Origin: an uncultured Pseudomonadota bacterium | GTDB taxonomy: Bacteria > Pseudomonadota > Alphaproteobacteria > Rs-D84 | Direction: 5' to 3' | NCBI GenBank assembly: GCA_902776515.1 | Contig: CACYQE010000009.1 | Location: forward strand, 9,761 to 27,609 | Length of the DNA stretch: 17,849 bases | Shown: positions 1 to 6,392 of the stretch, piece after piece | Numbering within the stretch: position 1 is the first letter of the stretch | Layout: each line of letters begins with the position of its first letter | The notes under the pieces: generated by a model | Seen by the model: only the letters and a program-made list of their open reading frames with translations | What the model was told of the DNA's origin: nothing | The model's database searches: none | Translations under genes and position numbers: made by a program

Positions 1-30
1 TACCAGCCCGCCAATCTGAACATTATTCAT
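1..30 (-). CDS. nrdG: Anaerobic RNR activating protein NrdG, first ten codons only (partial)
   Basis: An ATG at 28-30 on the minus strand opens a reading frame that runs off the left edge. The ten visible residues read MNNVQIGGLV. This resembles the usual start of NrdG, the radical-SAM activase that installs the glycyl radical on class III ribonucleotide reductase; homologues begin with a short strand ending in GGL or AGL. The start lies 4 nt after the stop of the glycyl-radical ORF, so the two are probably translationally coupled. No clear Shine-Dalgarno sequence is visible (AT-rich spacer). The call rests on position next to nrdD and on ten residues; the CxxxCxxC cluster motif would lie outside the window. 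Confidence 0.6.
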   Translation of the reverse strand, partial: MNNVQIGGLV

Positions 31-34
31 TTTT

Positions 35-217
35 TTATGCTACTTTTTTCAACAAATCGCAATGACGTTCACCTGTTGTCAAACTATTTTCTTCTGTAAA
101 GGTTTTTCTCTCACAAAATTCTGAATATTTACCAATATTAAAATTGCTTACCGGTCTGATATAGCCCATGCTGCGTGAAAAGATTTCGCATTTTGTTCTT
201 TGGTTGTTATTCATCAT
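35..217 (-). CDS. Stand-alone glycyl-radical domain of class III ribonucleotide reductase (NrdD C-terminus)
   Basis: This 60-residue protein carries the segment that closes a full-length NrdD: an RTxCEIFSRSMGYIRPV stretch followed by FNIGKxxEFxERKTF. The Gly in SMGY matches the position where NrdG generates the radical in class III ribonucleotide reductases. It starts at ATG 215-217 (a second ATG follows at once), with a strong Shine-Dalgarno GGAAGGAG about 8 nt upstream. It is in the same frame as the preceding nrdD fragment but is separated from it by two in-frame TAA codons and 15 codons of non-homologous sequence, so it looks like a true separate cistron and not a single sequencing error. 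It probably acts in trans as the radical-carrying part of the enzyme. I recall small proteins of this type being annotated as anaerobic reductase in other bacteria, but cannot verify that here. Confidence 0.8.
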   Translation of the reverse strand: MMNNNQRTKCEIFSRSMGYIRPVSNFNIGKYSEFCERKTFTEENSLTTGERHCDLLKKVA

Positions 218-262
218 TTTTTTCTCCTTCCTTTTTTATTTTGTTATTTTTATATCCCTTGT

Positions 263-2180
263 TTAAGCCTCGTTTGATGCATCGGTTAAACCCAATTCTG
301 CATCGCACTTTGGACAAAACTCGTGTTTACCTGGTATATAACCATGCTTTGGACATATTGAAAATGTCGGCGTCAGGGTCATATACGGAATCTTGTAATT
401 TTCGAATATTGTTCGAATAATTTTCTGTGCTGCTTCACCACTGGAAACAGGTTCGCCCATATAAAGGTGTAACATTGTACCACCCGTATATTTGCGTTGT
501 AAATCTTCCTGGTGTTCCAAGGCCACAAACGGGTCATCGGTAAAGTTCACAGGCAATTGAGTTGAATTAGTATAATATGGTGCCTCTTTTGTTCCTGCGG
601 TAATAATATCCGGGAAATTTTTGACATCAGTCTTTGCAAAACGATACGCACAACCTTCGGCAGGTGTAGCCTCTAAATTATACATATTTCCAGTTTGTTC
701 TTGGAATTGTGCCAAATGTTCGCGGATGAAATCCATCACGTCCAAGACCAACTTTTTACCAAATGGTGTCGCAATATTGTCTTTACCATTTGTAAAGTTC
801 AACACCATTTCATTAGCACCATTCACACCGATGGTTGAAAAATGATGGTTCCAGTTCCCCAGATAACGTCTTGTGAAAGGATACAAGCCGTTTTCCATAT
901 TTTTGGATATAATCTTGCGTTTGATTTCTAACGAGTCACGACCTAACTTTAATAAACGTTCCAATTCACGATTCACGCACATCCAAACGCAAACGGCAAC
1001 ACATAGAACGTACATCCGTTGGATTCAAATCGGAATTTAAAAAGTTTTGGAAATTCGGAATACCATACTTGGCCGCCAAATCAAACAAAGGTCTTACATT
1101 TGGATGATTCCACGGGAAATCCTTGGTTATATTATATGTCGGAATTGGAAAGGTAAACGGCCGACCATGTGCATCACCTTCGGTCATAACTTCCAAAAAT
1201 GCTTTATTAATCATATCCATTTCGGCCTGTAAATCACCGTATGTAAAATCAACCTGTTTACCACCAATAAATGGATGTTGTTTTTTCAAATCTTCTGGAC
1301 AGGTCCAATCGAAAGTAAAGTTAATAAACGGTGTTTGTGTCCCCCAACGACAAGGAACCGCACAATTAAACACCAGTGTCTGCATTGAATTTTTCACATC
1401 CGCATAGGACATATTATCAACACGTACATACGGTGCCAAATATGTATCAACAGATGAAAACGCTTGGGCCCCGGCAAATTCATTTTGCAGTGTTCCCAAG
1501 AAATTCACCATGTGTGACACAGCCGTTGCCATGTGACGTGCCGGTTCACATTGTAAAAATCCGGGAACGCCGTTAAACCCTTCGTATAATAATTCACGCA
1601 AAGACCAACCCGCACAATATCCGGTCAGCCATCCCAAATCATGGATGTGCAAGGATGCATTTTTATGTGCCTCGGCAACTTCACGTGGATATAAACTAAG
1701 CCAATATTCGGCAGTAACCCGTTCACTGGTTCTTAGAATCAAACCACCAATAGAATAACCAACATTTGCGTTTTCTTTGATACGCCAATTAGAACCGCCA
1801 ACATAGCCTTCAATAATATCAACAGCATCAACATACGCTGTCCGTATTTCAGAACGTTTATTACGGTAAATAATATATGCCTCGGCTGTTTTATATGCCT
1901 TGGCATCCATTAACTTCTTTACTACTATATCTTGTATTTGTTCAACTGTTGGGGTTTGTCCATGGAAAGATTTATCCAATTCAACCAAAACCTCTTTTGT
2001 AACGTCAACAACAGCCTCGTCCGAGATTTCAGTAGTGACACTAACCGCCTTTTTAATTGCTTCAAAAATCTTTTTAGCATCAAAAGGAACCGTTTCCCCG
2101 GTCCGTTTTTGAACCGCCATAACATTGCACACCAACACCGGTGTAATTTGAAAATTCTCATTTTTTTGCGTTTCAGACAT
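263..2180 (-). pseudogene. nrdD: Anaerobic ribonucleoside-triphosphate reductase NrdD, frameshifted with internal deletion
   Basis: NrdD reduces ribonucleoside triphosphates to deoxy forms without oxygen. The first part (2180 to 966, 404 residues) starts at ATG 2178-2180 with a GGAG 8 nt upstream. It holds an ATP-cone at about residues 20-120, then the barrel core ending in RSMCCRLRLDVRE, which contains the likely thiyl-radical cysteine. The frame then stops at TGA 966-968. The reading continues in another frame from about 970 as RELERLLKLGRDSLEIKRK to 263 (235 residues), closing with a zinc ribbon (CPKHGY...FCPKC). Homologues have roughly 40-50 residues between these parts, including an RKRGGGLFGANPLTGSIG-like stretch, which are absent here. 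The breakpoint reads cgtgaat-cgtgaattgg, a short tandem duplication. No start codon with a good ribosome site precedes the second part. Either the gene is dead or the assembly has an error. The glycyl-radical segment is a separate ORF downstream. Confidence 0.85.
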
Positions 2181-2203
2181 AACAAACTCCAATTTTATTA
2201 AAA

Positions 2204-2252
2204 ATACAAGATATTGTAGTTCACTCGCTAGTTTTATAACAATATATAGTTT
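2204..2252. promoter_or_regulatory. Tandem NrdR-type boxes at the nrdD promoter
   Basis: The published NrdR box consensus is ACAC(A/T)ATATAT(A/T)GTGT. Position 2237-2252 (taacaatatatagttt) matches 13 of 16 bases, with an unbroken ACAATATATAGT core. Position 2204-2219 (atacaagatattgtag) matches about 12 of 16. The boxes are 33 bp apart start to start, close to the roughly three helical turns typical of NrdR pairs. One covers the -10 element and the other lies in the leader. NrdR would repress nrdD when dATP is high. The repressor gene itself is not in the window. Confidence 0.65.
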
Positions 2253-2269
2253 TTTGGATTTTGCCACAA
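2241..2269 (-). promoter_or_regulatory. Sigma70-type promoter of nrdD
   Basis: Read on the minus strand, TTGTGG (2264-2269) and TATATT (2241-2246) are separated by exactly 17 nt. Transcription would start near 2234 and give a leader of about 54 nt. The -10 element lies inside an NrdR-type box, the arrangement expected for repression. Confidence 0.6.
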
Positions 2270-2366
2270 CACATAAAAAATAATTTTTTTTATTTTTTTA
2301 CTTTACTTTTATAAATGCCCAATATCCGCCAGGTTCAGGAAATAACTCTTATACCAAACAAAACAC

Positions 2367-2399
2367 CAAAACACATTTTGTGTCAACAAAACACATTTT
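2367..2399. repeat. 13-bp direct repeat in intergenic region
   Basis: The sequence caaaacacatttt occurs at 2367-2379 and again at 2387-2399, a 20-bp period. The first copy runs into an inverted repeat, acacattttgtgt (2371-2383). It may be a regulator site or chance in AT-rich DNA. Apart from this and the box pair just downstream, the 2270-2606 stretch shows no gene, only poly-A/T runs. Confidence 0.35.
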
Positions 2400-2432
2400 T
2401 TATTTAAAAAAATGATTCGTTTTTTATCAAAA

Positions 2433-2479
2433 ACACAAAATATGGTGTTCGGTTCGATAATTTTATCAACATATAGTTA
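2433..2479. promoter_or_regulatory. Second pair of NrdR-like boxes in the nrdD upstream region
   Basis: Position 2433-2448 (acacaaaatatggtgt) matches the NrdR consensus at 14 of 16 bases. Exactly 31 bp further on, 2464-2479 (tatcaacatatagtta) matches at 10 of 16, keeping the central part. The 31-bp spacing is the canonical one. The pair lies about 250-300 bp upstream of nrdD and about 200 bp upstream of the divergent ligase gene. No convincing promoter overlaps it on either strand, so its target is uncertain. Confidence 0.4.
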
Positions 2480-2606
2480 ATTTTGCTAAAAAGATTGTAA
2501 ATCCAGTTTGTTATGCATAAAAACCGATTCTTTGATTCAGAAACAGTCGAATCGTTGCTCTGTATTCCGCAACCTTTATATACCGGGATTTTTGGCTAAT
2601 TTTAGG

Positions 2607-2636
2607 TTGTTTTTTCCAACCCCAATAGGATATAAT
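2607..2636 (+). promoter_or_regulatory. Putative promoter of the AMP-binding ligase gene
   Basis: A perfect TATAAT at 2631-2636 is preceded by TTGTTT at 2607-2612 with an 18-nt spacer. Transcription would start near 2643, leaving a leader of about 36 nt before ATG 2679. A small hairpin GGTTG/CAACC (about 2605-2621) overlaps the -35 region. Confidence 0.45.
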
Positions 2637-2678
2637 GCCTTGGCAATACGTAATAACAAAAACCAAAAGAACAATATA

Positions 2679-4274
2679 ATGATTTTACAAGATATAAAAA
2701 ACGTATACGAAATGTTGCAACGTGCGTGCAGCGAAAACAAAAAACGCATTTTTTTCGTCAGACAAAACGAAACCTATGCGGATTTATTAACAAGTGTGAA
2801 AAAACGTGCTGTTTTACTTGCCAAACGTTTTCATATAAAACGCGGGGACACTGTCGCACTGCTTTCTGGGAACACGCCTGAATTTATAAAGTCTTATTTT
2901 GCCATAATATCCCAAGGTGCACGCGTTTTAATGTTAGATACCGGTTTATCAAAGTCAGAACATTTAAATATGATGCGTCAAACAGATTGCAAATTGGCAT
3001 TGGCCCAAAAATCTTATTTTGTTGAAGATGGCCCACAAATGTTTGATATCGAATCTGTTGATGATACGGACGAATCGGAATTTGTCGCCGCAGATTGTAA
3101 ACGTGACGATATTGCGATGCTGTCGTTTACATCTGGGTCGACTGGGAACCCGAAAATTGTTGGCATAACGCATAATAATTTGCTGTCTTTGGCGAACGGT
3201 GCACAATTTTATCGCGTTGTTATACACCCAAACGATATATTTTATGGTTTTTTACCATTGTACCATATATATGGTGTCGTTATTAATATAATTGCACCGT
3301 TGGTATTGGAATCCAGGCTGTTATTACAACCGATATTAAACCCGCGTGAGTTTTTAAAAGATTTTCAACAATACAAGCCAGAGGTTATACCCGCTGTTCC
3401 GCGTATTTGGGAAACTTTTTATAAAAAGATTATTCAATCAGCCCGTGAACGGCATGTTTATACGATAATGCGTGTTGTTGTTGCATTACGGCGTTTTCTG
3501 CGTGCGATTGGTTTTGGGTGGTTGGTTCGCCGTGTTACAAAACCTGTCCACGATATATTCGGCGGGCATACACGTGTTTTGGTTTCGGCGGGTGCAACAC
3601 TAAAACCATCGATTCGCAAATTTTACGAAAGTTTGGATTTTGTTGTTGGTGATTGTTACGGTTTAACCGAAACCACGGGACCGGCTAACTTTAACTTTGC
3701 GTTTAAAATGCCGGATGGTTCTATGCATTATGCGGGTCCATTAGATAACGGTGAAATAAAGATTCATAATCCGGATAAAAAAGGCGTTGGTGAAATATGG
3801 GTTCGTGGAAACCTTGTTATGCCGGGCTATATTAATAATCCCGAAGCGAACGCGAACGCATTCGAAGACGGGTGGTATAAAACCGGTGACCTTGGGGTAT
3901 TGGACAAACACGGCCGTTTGACGGTCAAGGGTCGTCAAAAACAAGTAATCGTTTTGGACAGTGGTAAAAACGTTTACCCGGACGAATTGGAAGATTTATA
4001 TCTGCAAAACGATGACATATTGGCGGCGGCGGTATTTGAACACACCATAAACGATAAAATCGTCCCTTTTGCGGTGTTCCAGGTAAAACCAGGCACGACA
4101 ATATCCCACGTTGCGATGTTGGTCAAGGCATCAAATTTGAAAATTGCACCATATAAATGGGTTAATCATTTTGCAATTACGGAAAAAGAATTGCCCCAAA
4201 CATCAGCAAAGAAAATCAAACACCATATTGTCAAAGAAATGTTAATTGCGGGTGCATTTGAAATATCCGAATAA
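2679..4274 (+). CDS. AMP-binding acyl-CoA synthetase (long-chain fatty acid-CoA ligase-like)
   Basis: A 531-residue ANL-superfamily enzyme that would activate a carboxylic acid, probably a fatty acid, with ATP and transfer it to CoA. Visible core motifs are the P-loop TSGSTGNPK (residues 151-159), the acyl-AMP motif YGLTETTG (327-334), WYKTGD (399-404), the hinge region KQVIVLDSGKNVYPDELE, and the C-terminal lysine motif TSAKKIKHH with the likely catalytic Lys512. All expected catalytic elements are present and the length is normal. The open frame extends back to 2508, but those 57 residues resemble nothing, lie upstream of the promoter TATAAT and have no ribosome site; ATG 2679 starts the recognisable protein. 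The Shine-Dalgarno is weak (AAAGA). It is monocistronic, divergent from nrdD. Substrate cannot be read from the sequence; an acyl-ACP or aryl substrate is possible. Confidence 0.85.
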   Translation: MILQDIKNVYEMLQRACSENKKRIFFVRQNETYADLLTSVKKRAVLLAKRFHIKRGDTVALLSGNTPEFIKSYFAIISQGARVLMLDTGLSKSEHLNMMRQTDCKLALAQKSYFVEDGPQMFDIESVDDTDESEFVAADCKRDDIAMLSFTSGSTGNPKIVGITHNNLLSLANGAQFYRVVIHPNDIFYGFLPLYHIYGVVINIIAPLVLESRLLLQPILNPREFLKDFQQYKPEVIPAVPRIWETFYKKIIQSARERHVYTIMRVVVALRRFLRAIGFGWLVRRVTKPVHDIFGGHTRVLVSAGATLKPSIRKFYESLDFVVGDCYGLTETTGPANFNFAFKMPDGSMHYAGPLDNGEIKIHNPDKKGVGEIWVRGNLVMPGYINNPEANANAFEDGWYKTGDLGVLDKHGRLTVKGRQKQVIVLDSGKNVYPDELEDLYLQNDDILAAAVFEHTINDKIVPFAVFQVKPGTTISHVAMLVKASNLKIAPYKWVNHFAITEKELPQTSAKKIKHHIVKEMLIAGAFEISE

Positions 4275-4277
4275 AAT

Positions 4278-4306
4278 TTGTGAAAATCGCGTAAATATGA
4301 TATAAT
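4278..4306 (+). promoter_or_regulatory. Strong promoter of the AG-repeat transcription unit
   Basis: TTGTGA (4278-4283), a 17-nt spacer and a perfect TATAAT (4301-4306) with a TGN extension just upstream make a near-ideal promoter. It lies only 3 nt after the ligase stop. Transcription should begin about 4313, exactly at an ATG. Confidence 0.7.
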
Positions 4307-4353
4307 ACCCGTATGCAGAAAGAATATGATTTTTACAAAACCCTCGGAAACCT

Positions 4354-4381
4354 AGAGAGAGAGAGAGAGAGAGAGAGAGAG
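4354..4381. repeat. (AG)14 dinucleotide microsatellite
   Basis: Fourteen uninterrupted AG units. Such long dinucleotide tracts are unusual in bacterial DNA and prone to slippage. The tract lies inside the transcribed part of the unit between the promoter at 4278 and the terminator at 4420. A short (AG)4 also occurs at 5011-5018 near the end of the next ORF. Confidence 0.95.
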
Positions 4382-4419
4382 TAAATAACTCTCTGGAATT
4401 CTGCGTTGCATATTTTATT

Positions 4420-4459
4420 GATGGTCACATCATCGTTTGATGATGTGACCATCTTTTTT
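4420..4459 (+). terminator. Perfect intrinsic terminator
   Basis: A perfect 15-bp stem (4420-4434 with 4439-4453), a four-base loop GTTT and six T residues (4454-4459). It ends the AG-repeat unit and insulates the following ORF from it. Confidence 0.85.
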
Positions 4460-4478
4460 AACAGGCACACATGTTTGG

Positions 4479-5030
4479 GTGGAAAAGACCAAGGCCTGTA
4501 TTCCAGTAAATCCGTGTTTAAGTGACGATGAACAAATCAAGGAAGCATATTGTTTTGAAAAAACGCTTCTTGGTATATCTTTAGATGACGATGAAAGGGT
4601 AGATTTATGGCTTGATAAATTCGCGGAACAATGCATAAAGTCTAAAATGGTTGAAAAAATATGTCTTTGGGGTAGCGAACATGAGTGGACCAAAATGCCA
4701 GATAACTATATCAGTATAAAAACCGCAGACGGTGGATATTATACATTACATATGACTTATTTTTACAATGAAAACGGGAAACAATCCGCAGACTCTGTCG
4801 TAACTACTGCGGCTGAAGCTTACTGTGCAAGTTGGGTCGGTTCTCTTAACCTGAGAGACATATTGATTGAGAAAAAATACGAAGGCATTTGCAAAGACGT
4901 CATGGATTTCGCAAAAAAGCTTATGACAGAACCACTTAACATACGAGAAGTGGATGTTAGCCAATCTTATCGAAATAAATGTGGAATACAAGTAAACAGT
5001 GGCATTGGCGAGAGAGAGGTTAAAGAATAA
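4479..5030 (+). CDS. Unknown 183-residue protein, atypical codon use
   Basis: I do not recognise this protein. It is soluble, moderately acidic, with no signal peptide or membrane segment. Its middle (EHEWTKMPDNYISIKTADGGYYTLHMTYFY) looks like beta strands, and the C-terminal third looks helical. The start is uncertain: an in-frame stop lies at 4446-4448, the only candidate before residue 57 is GTG 4479, and no Shine-Dalgarno sequence precedes it. Its five arginine codons are AGG, AGA, CGA, CGA and AGA, with no CGT or CGC, whereas neighbouring core genes favour CGT and CGC; this suggests acquired DNA. No own promoter is evident after the terminator at 4420-4459, so it may be weakly expressed or truncated at its 5' end. 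It ends at a bidirectional terminator. Real coding is likely from the length of the open frame but is not certain. Confidence 0.55.
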   Translation: MEKTKACIPVNPCLSDDEQIKEAYCFEKTLLGISLDDDERVDLWLDKFAEQCIKSKMVEKICLWGSEHEWTKMPDNYISIKTADGGYYTLHMTYFYNENGKQSADSVVTTAAEAYCASWVGSLNLRDILIEKKYEGICKDVMDFAKKLMTEPLNIREVDVSQSYRNKCGIQVNSGIGEREVKE

Positions 5031-5033
5031 AAA

Positions 5034-5056
5034 AACGCCCGTTTGGGCGGTTTTTT
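5034..5056. terminator. Bidirectional terminator, CGCCC/GGGCG type
   Basis: CGCCC (5036-5040), loop GTTT, GGGCG (5045-5049), flanked by an A run on the left and a T run on the right. It serves both the plus-strand ORF ending at 5030 and the minus-strand gene ending at 5055. Confidence 0.8.
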
Positions 5057-6305
5057 ATTGGCGACCGCCGTTACACACCGCTACATACGGGTAAACACTT
5101 TTTAATATATTAACTGTTCCAACCCCGCAATCTAAACAATTAAATTTTCTGTTTTGTGAATGATGTGAATCTAATGGAACATCAACATTTGCAACCGCCG
5201 AAACATTTGCAATATATTTTGTGTTCGGAAAGCCAAAATAAATCGCACGCGACAGGCCGCTGCATTCCGCCGGATTTCCCGGGTAACACGATGGCGATGA
5301 AATTTTTGTTTCATCGGGCACACATTTTGTTTCACACGTATCTTCATCCAAAACCATTTTTTCACAATCTGTGCAAGATGAATTTTGAACGCGAACCGTT
5401 GCACCAAAACGCCCACGAACAAAACGTTTGGATGACATATCGCACTTTTTTTGAACCTTTACCACGGACGGATCTTCAACGCATTCCCATTCCAACGAAT
5501 CGTAATTTAAACGTGCAACGAAACCACCCGGACATGTTCTGTCGGGAAACGGATCTACGCATTCCCAAACATTATCCACCATAACCGCCGTTTGTTTTGA
5601 ACCACACAGTGGTTTACGTGATTCATCCGGAACACATTCCATCAAATCAGAATCCCATATCATATCACCACCACAACTGGATTTCATATTATATCCAATA
5701 CACTGCCACCGACCAAACCGATAATTTTTTGATGTTCCAAATGGGCAAACAATATCATCTTGGCCTGGCTCTGAAAACTCTTTTTCTGTATCAGGAACAT
5801 CATATTGGGTTATATATACCAATTGTCCATCCTGCATTTCCATTTTTGCACGTATCGCATCTGGGACTTGACGCTTTATGGAAGTTCCCGCCGCCAAAAT
5901 CACACCATCTTGATATATTCCAAACGTCCCTGCCCCGGGAAAATCTTGCTCTAAAATTTCCGTCATTTCGTTGTAATCACCGGGATTCAATGTTCCGGTT
6001 GTCGTAACAATAAAACTAAAATCCGGTTTTCGCCCGTGAACAATTTCGCACGTGGTATCTTTTAAATTAGCGTTTAAACAAATATACTCACTTTTTATCT
6101 GGTTTTGTTCCACACAAACATCTTCAAAAACATAGTTATTGATTTTAGCGTTATGCACCGCCATTGTGCATTCAGCAACAGACCGTAAATCAGATTGTGC
6201 AACAGCGTATTCGGTTTCTTGTTCATAAACACGCGTATTTGGCCCAAAAAACATATAGTATCCAGCCATAAACAACGAAACCAGCATTATAAGAAAAATA
6301 TTCAT
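5055..6305 (-). CDS. Membrane-anchored cysteine-rich protein with repeated CxxG...WxC modules
   Basis: A 416-residue protein with one N-terminal hydrophobic segment (about residues 3-20) and no obvious cleavage site, so it is probably anchored in the inner membrane with the rest in the periplasm or on the surface. It has 22 cysteines. Residues 187-275 contain four similar modules that open with Cys plus Gly and close with (W/M)xC: C187-C202, C211-C224, C234-C249 and C258-C275. More Cys pairs follow, including CTDC and CLDC. The cysteine count implies disulphide bonds and export. The helix after the membrane segment recalls minor pilins, but no prepilin peptidase site (G followed by F and E at +5) is visible. 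The start ATG has GAGGGA at a good distance. It has its own promoter, divergent from lptE, and shares a terminator with the ORF at 4479. Function unknown. Confidence 0.75.
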   Translation of the reverse strand: MNIFLIMLVSLFMAGYYMFFGPNTRVYEQETEYAVAQSDLRSVAECTMAVHNAKINNYVFEDVCVEQNQIKSEYICLNANLKDTTCEIVHGRKPDFSFIVTTTGTLNPGDYNEMTEILEQDFPGAGTFGIYQDGVILAAGTSIKRQVPDAIRAKMEMQDGQLVYITQYDVPDTEKEFSEPGQDDIVCPFGTSKNYRFGRWQCIGYNMKSSCGGDMIWDSDLMECVPDESRKPLCGSKQTAVMVDNVWECVDPFPDRTCPGGFVARLNYDSLEWECVEDPSVVKVQKKCDMSSKRFVRGRFGATVRVQNSSCTDCEKMVLDEDTCETKCVPDETKISSPSCYPGNPAECSGLSRAIYFGFPNTKYIANVSAVANVDVPLDSHHSQNRKFNCLDCGVGTVNILKSVYPYVAVCNGGRQ

Positions 6306-6314
6306 TATTCCCTC

Positions 6315-6343
6315 TTGCGATTTAATGAAAGTCTAGGTAATAT
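6315..6343 (+). promoter_or_regulatory. Promoter of the lptE-holA-map-radC operon
   Basis: TTGCGA (6315-6320) and TAATAT (6338-6343) with a 17-nt spacer. Transcription would begin near 6350, giving a leader of about 43 nt. It interlocks with the divergent promoter of the cysteine-rich protein gene, so the two may interfere. Confidence 0.55.
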
Positions 6344-6358
6344 ATGAATAAATTGCAA
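6330..6358 (-). promoter_or_regulatory. Promoter of the cysteine-rich protein gene
   Basis: On the minus strand, TTGCAA (6353-6358) and TAGACT (6330-6335) are 17 nt apart. The start would be near 6323, about 18 nt before the ATG. It overlaps the opposing lptE promoter. Confidence 0.5.
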
Positions 6359-6392
6359 TAAGAAAACATATTTTATTTCAATTTGGTGATAA

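Larger units (their letters stand above)
4313..4459 (+). ncRNA. Candidate ~147-nt structured RNA (or leaderless peptide mRNA) with AG repeat
   Basis: A strong promoter and a perfect intrinsic terminator enclose about 147 nt. The ends of the body can pair: gcagaa (4315-4320) with ttctgc (4399-4404). The end of the AG tract can form a hairpin, agagag-taaataa-ctctct. This fits a small RNA whose exposed (AG)14 tract could bind CU-rich targets. As an alternative, ATG 4313 opens a 23-residue frame, MQKEYDFYKTLGN followed by Leu and an Glu-Arg repeat, ending at TAA 4382-4384. The first half resembles the start of a J-domain (DnaJ) protein, so the unit could instead be a decayed J-domain gene that kept its promoter. 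I do not recognise a known RNA family: no SRP, tmRNA or RNase P motifs were found. Confidence 0.45.

Noticed and set aside
218..262. A single sequencing error splitting nrdD from its glycyl-radical end
   Set aside because: There are two in-frame stops, 15 unrelated codons and a strong Shine-Dalgarno in the gap, so one base change would not rejoin the parts.
2456..2472. Possible FNR site between the distal NrdR-like boxes (TTGATAAAATTATCGAA on the minus strand)
   Set aside because: The half sites are 6 nt apart and not 4, and the second half is imperfect; an anaerobic regulator site would make sense but is not supported.
2508..2678. 57-codon upstream extension of the AMP-binding ligase frame
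   Set aside because: It lies over the likely promoter (TATAAT at 2631), has no ribosome site and resembles no ligase N-terminus; the family homology begins at ATG 2679.
4354..4381. Phase-variable switch fusing ATG 4313 to the ORF at 4479
   Set aside because: All three frames after the AG tract stop (4382, 4386 and 4438) before reaching 4479, and the 4479 frame itself has a stop at 4446, so changes in repeat number cannot fuse them.
5156..6007. Two long plus-strand open frames (142 and 136 residues) antisense to the cysteine-rich gene
   Set aside because: Composition is rich in His and Pro as expected for a shadow of the minus gene; no ribosome site or promoter, and the minus frame has a clear membrane anchor and Cys pattern.
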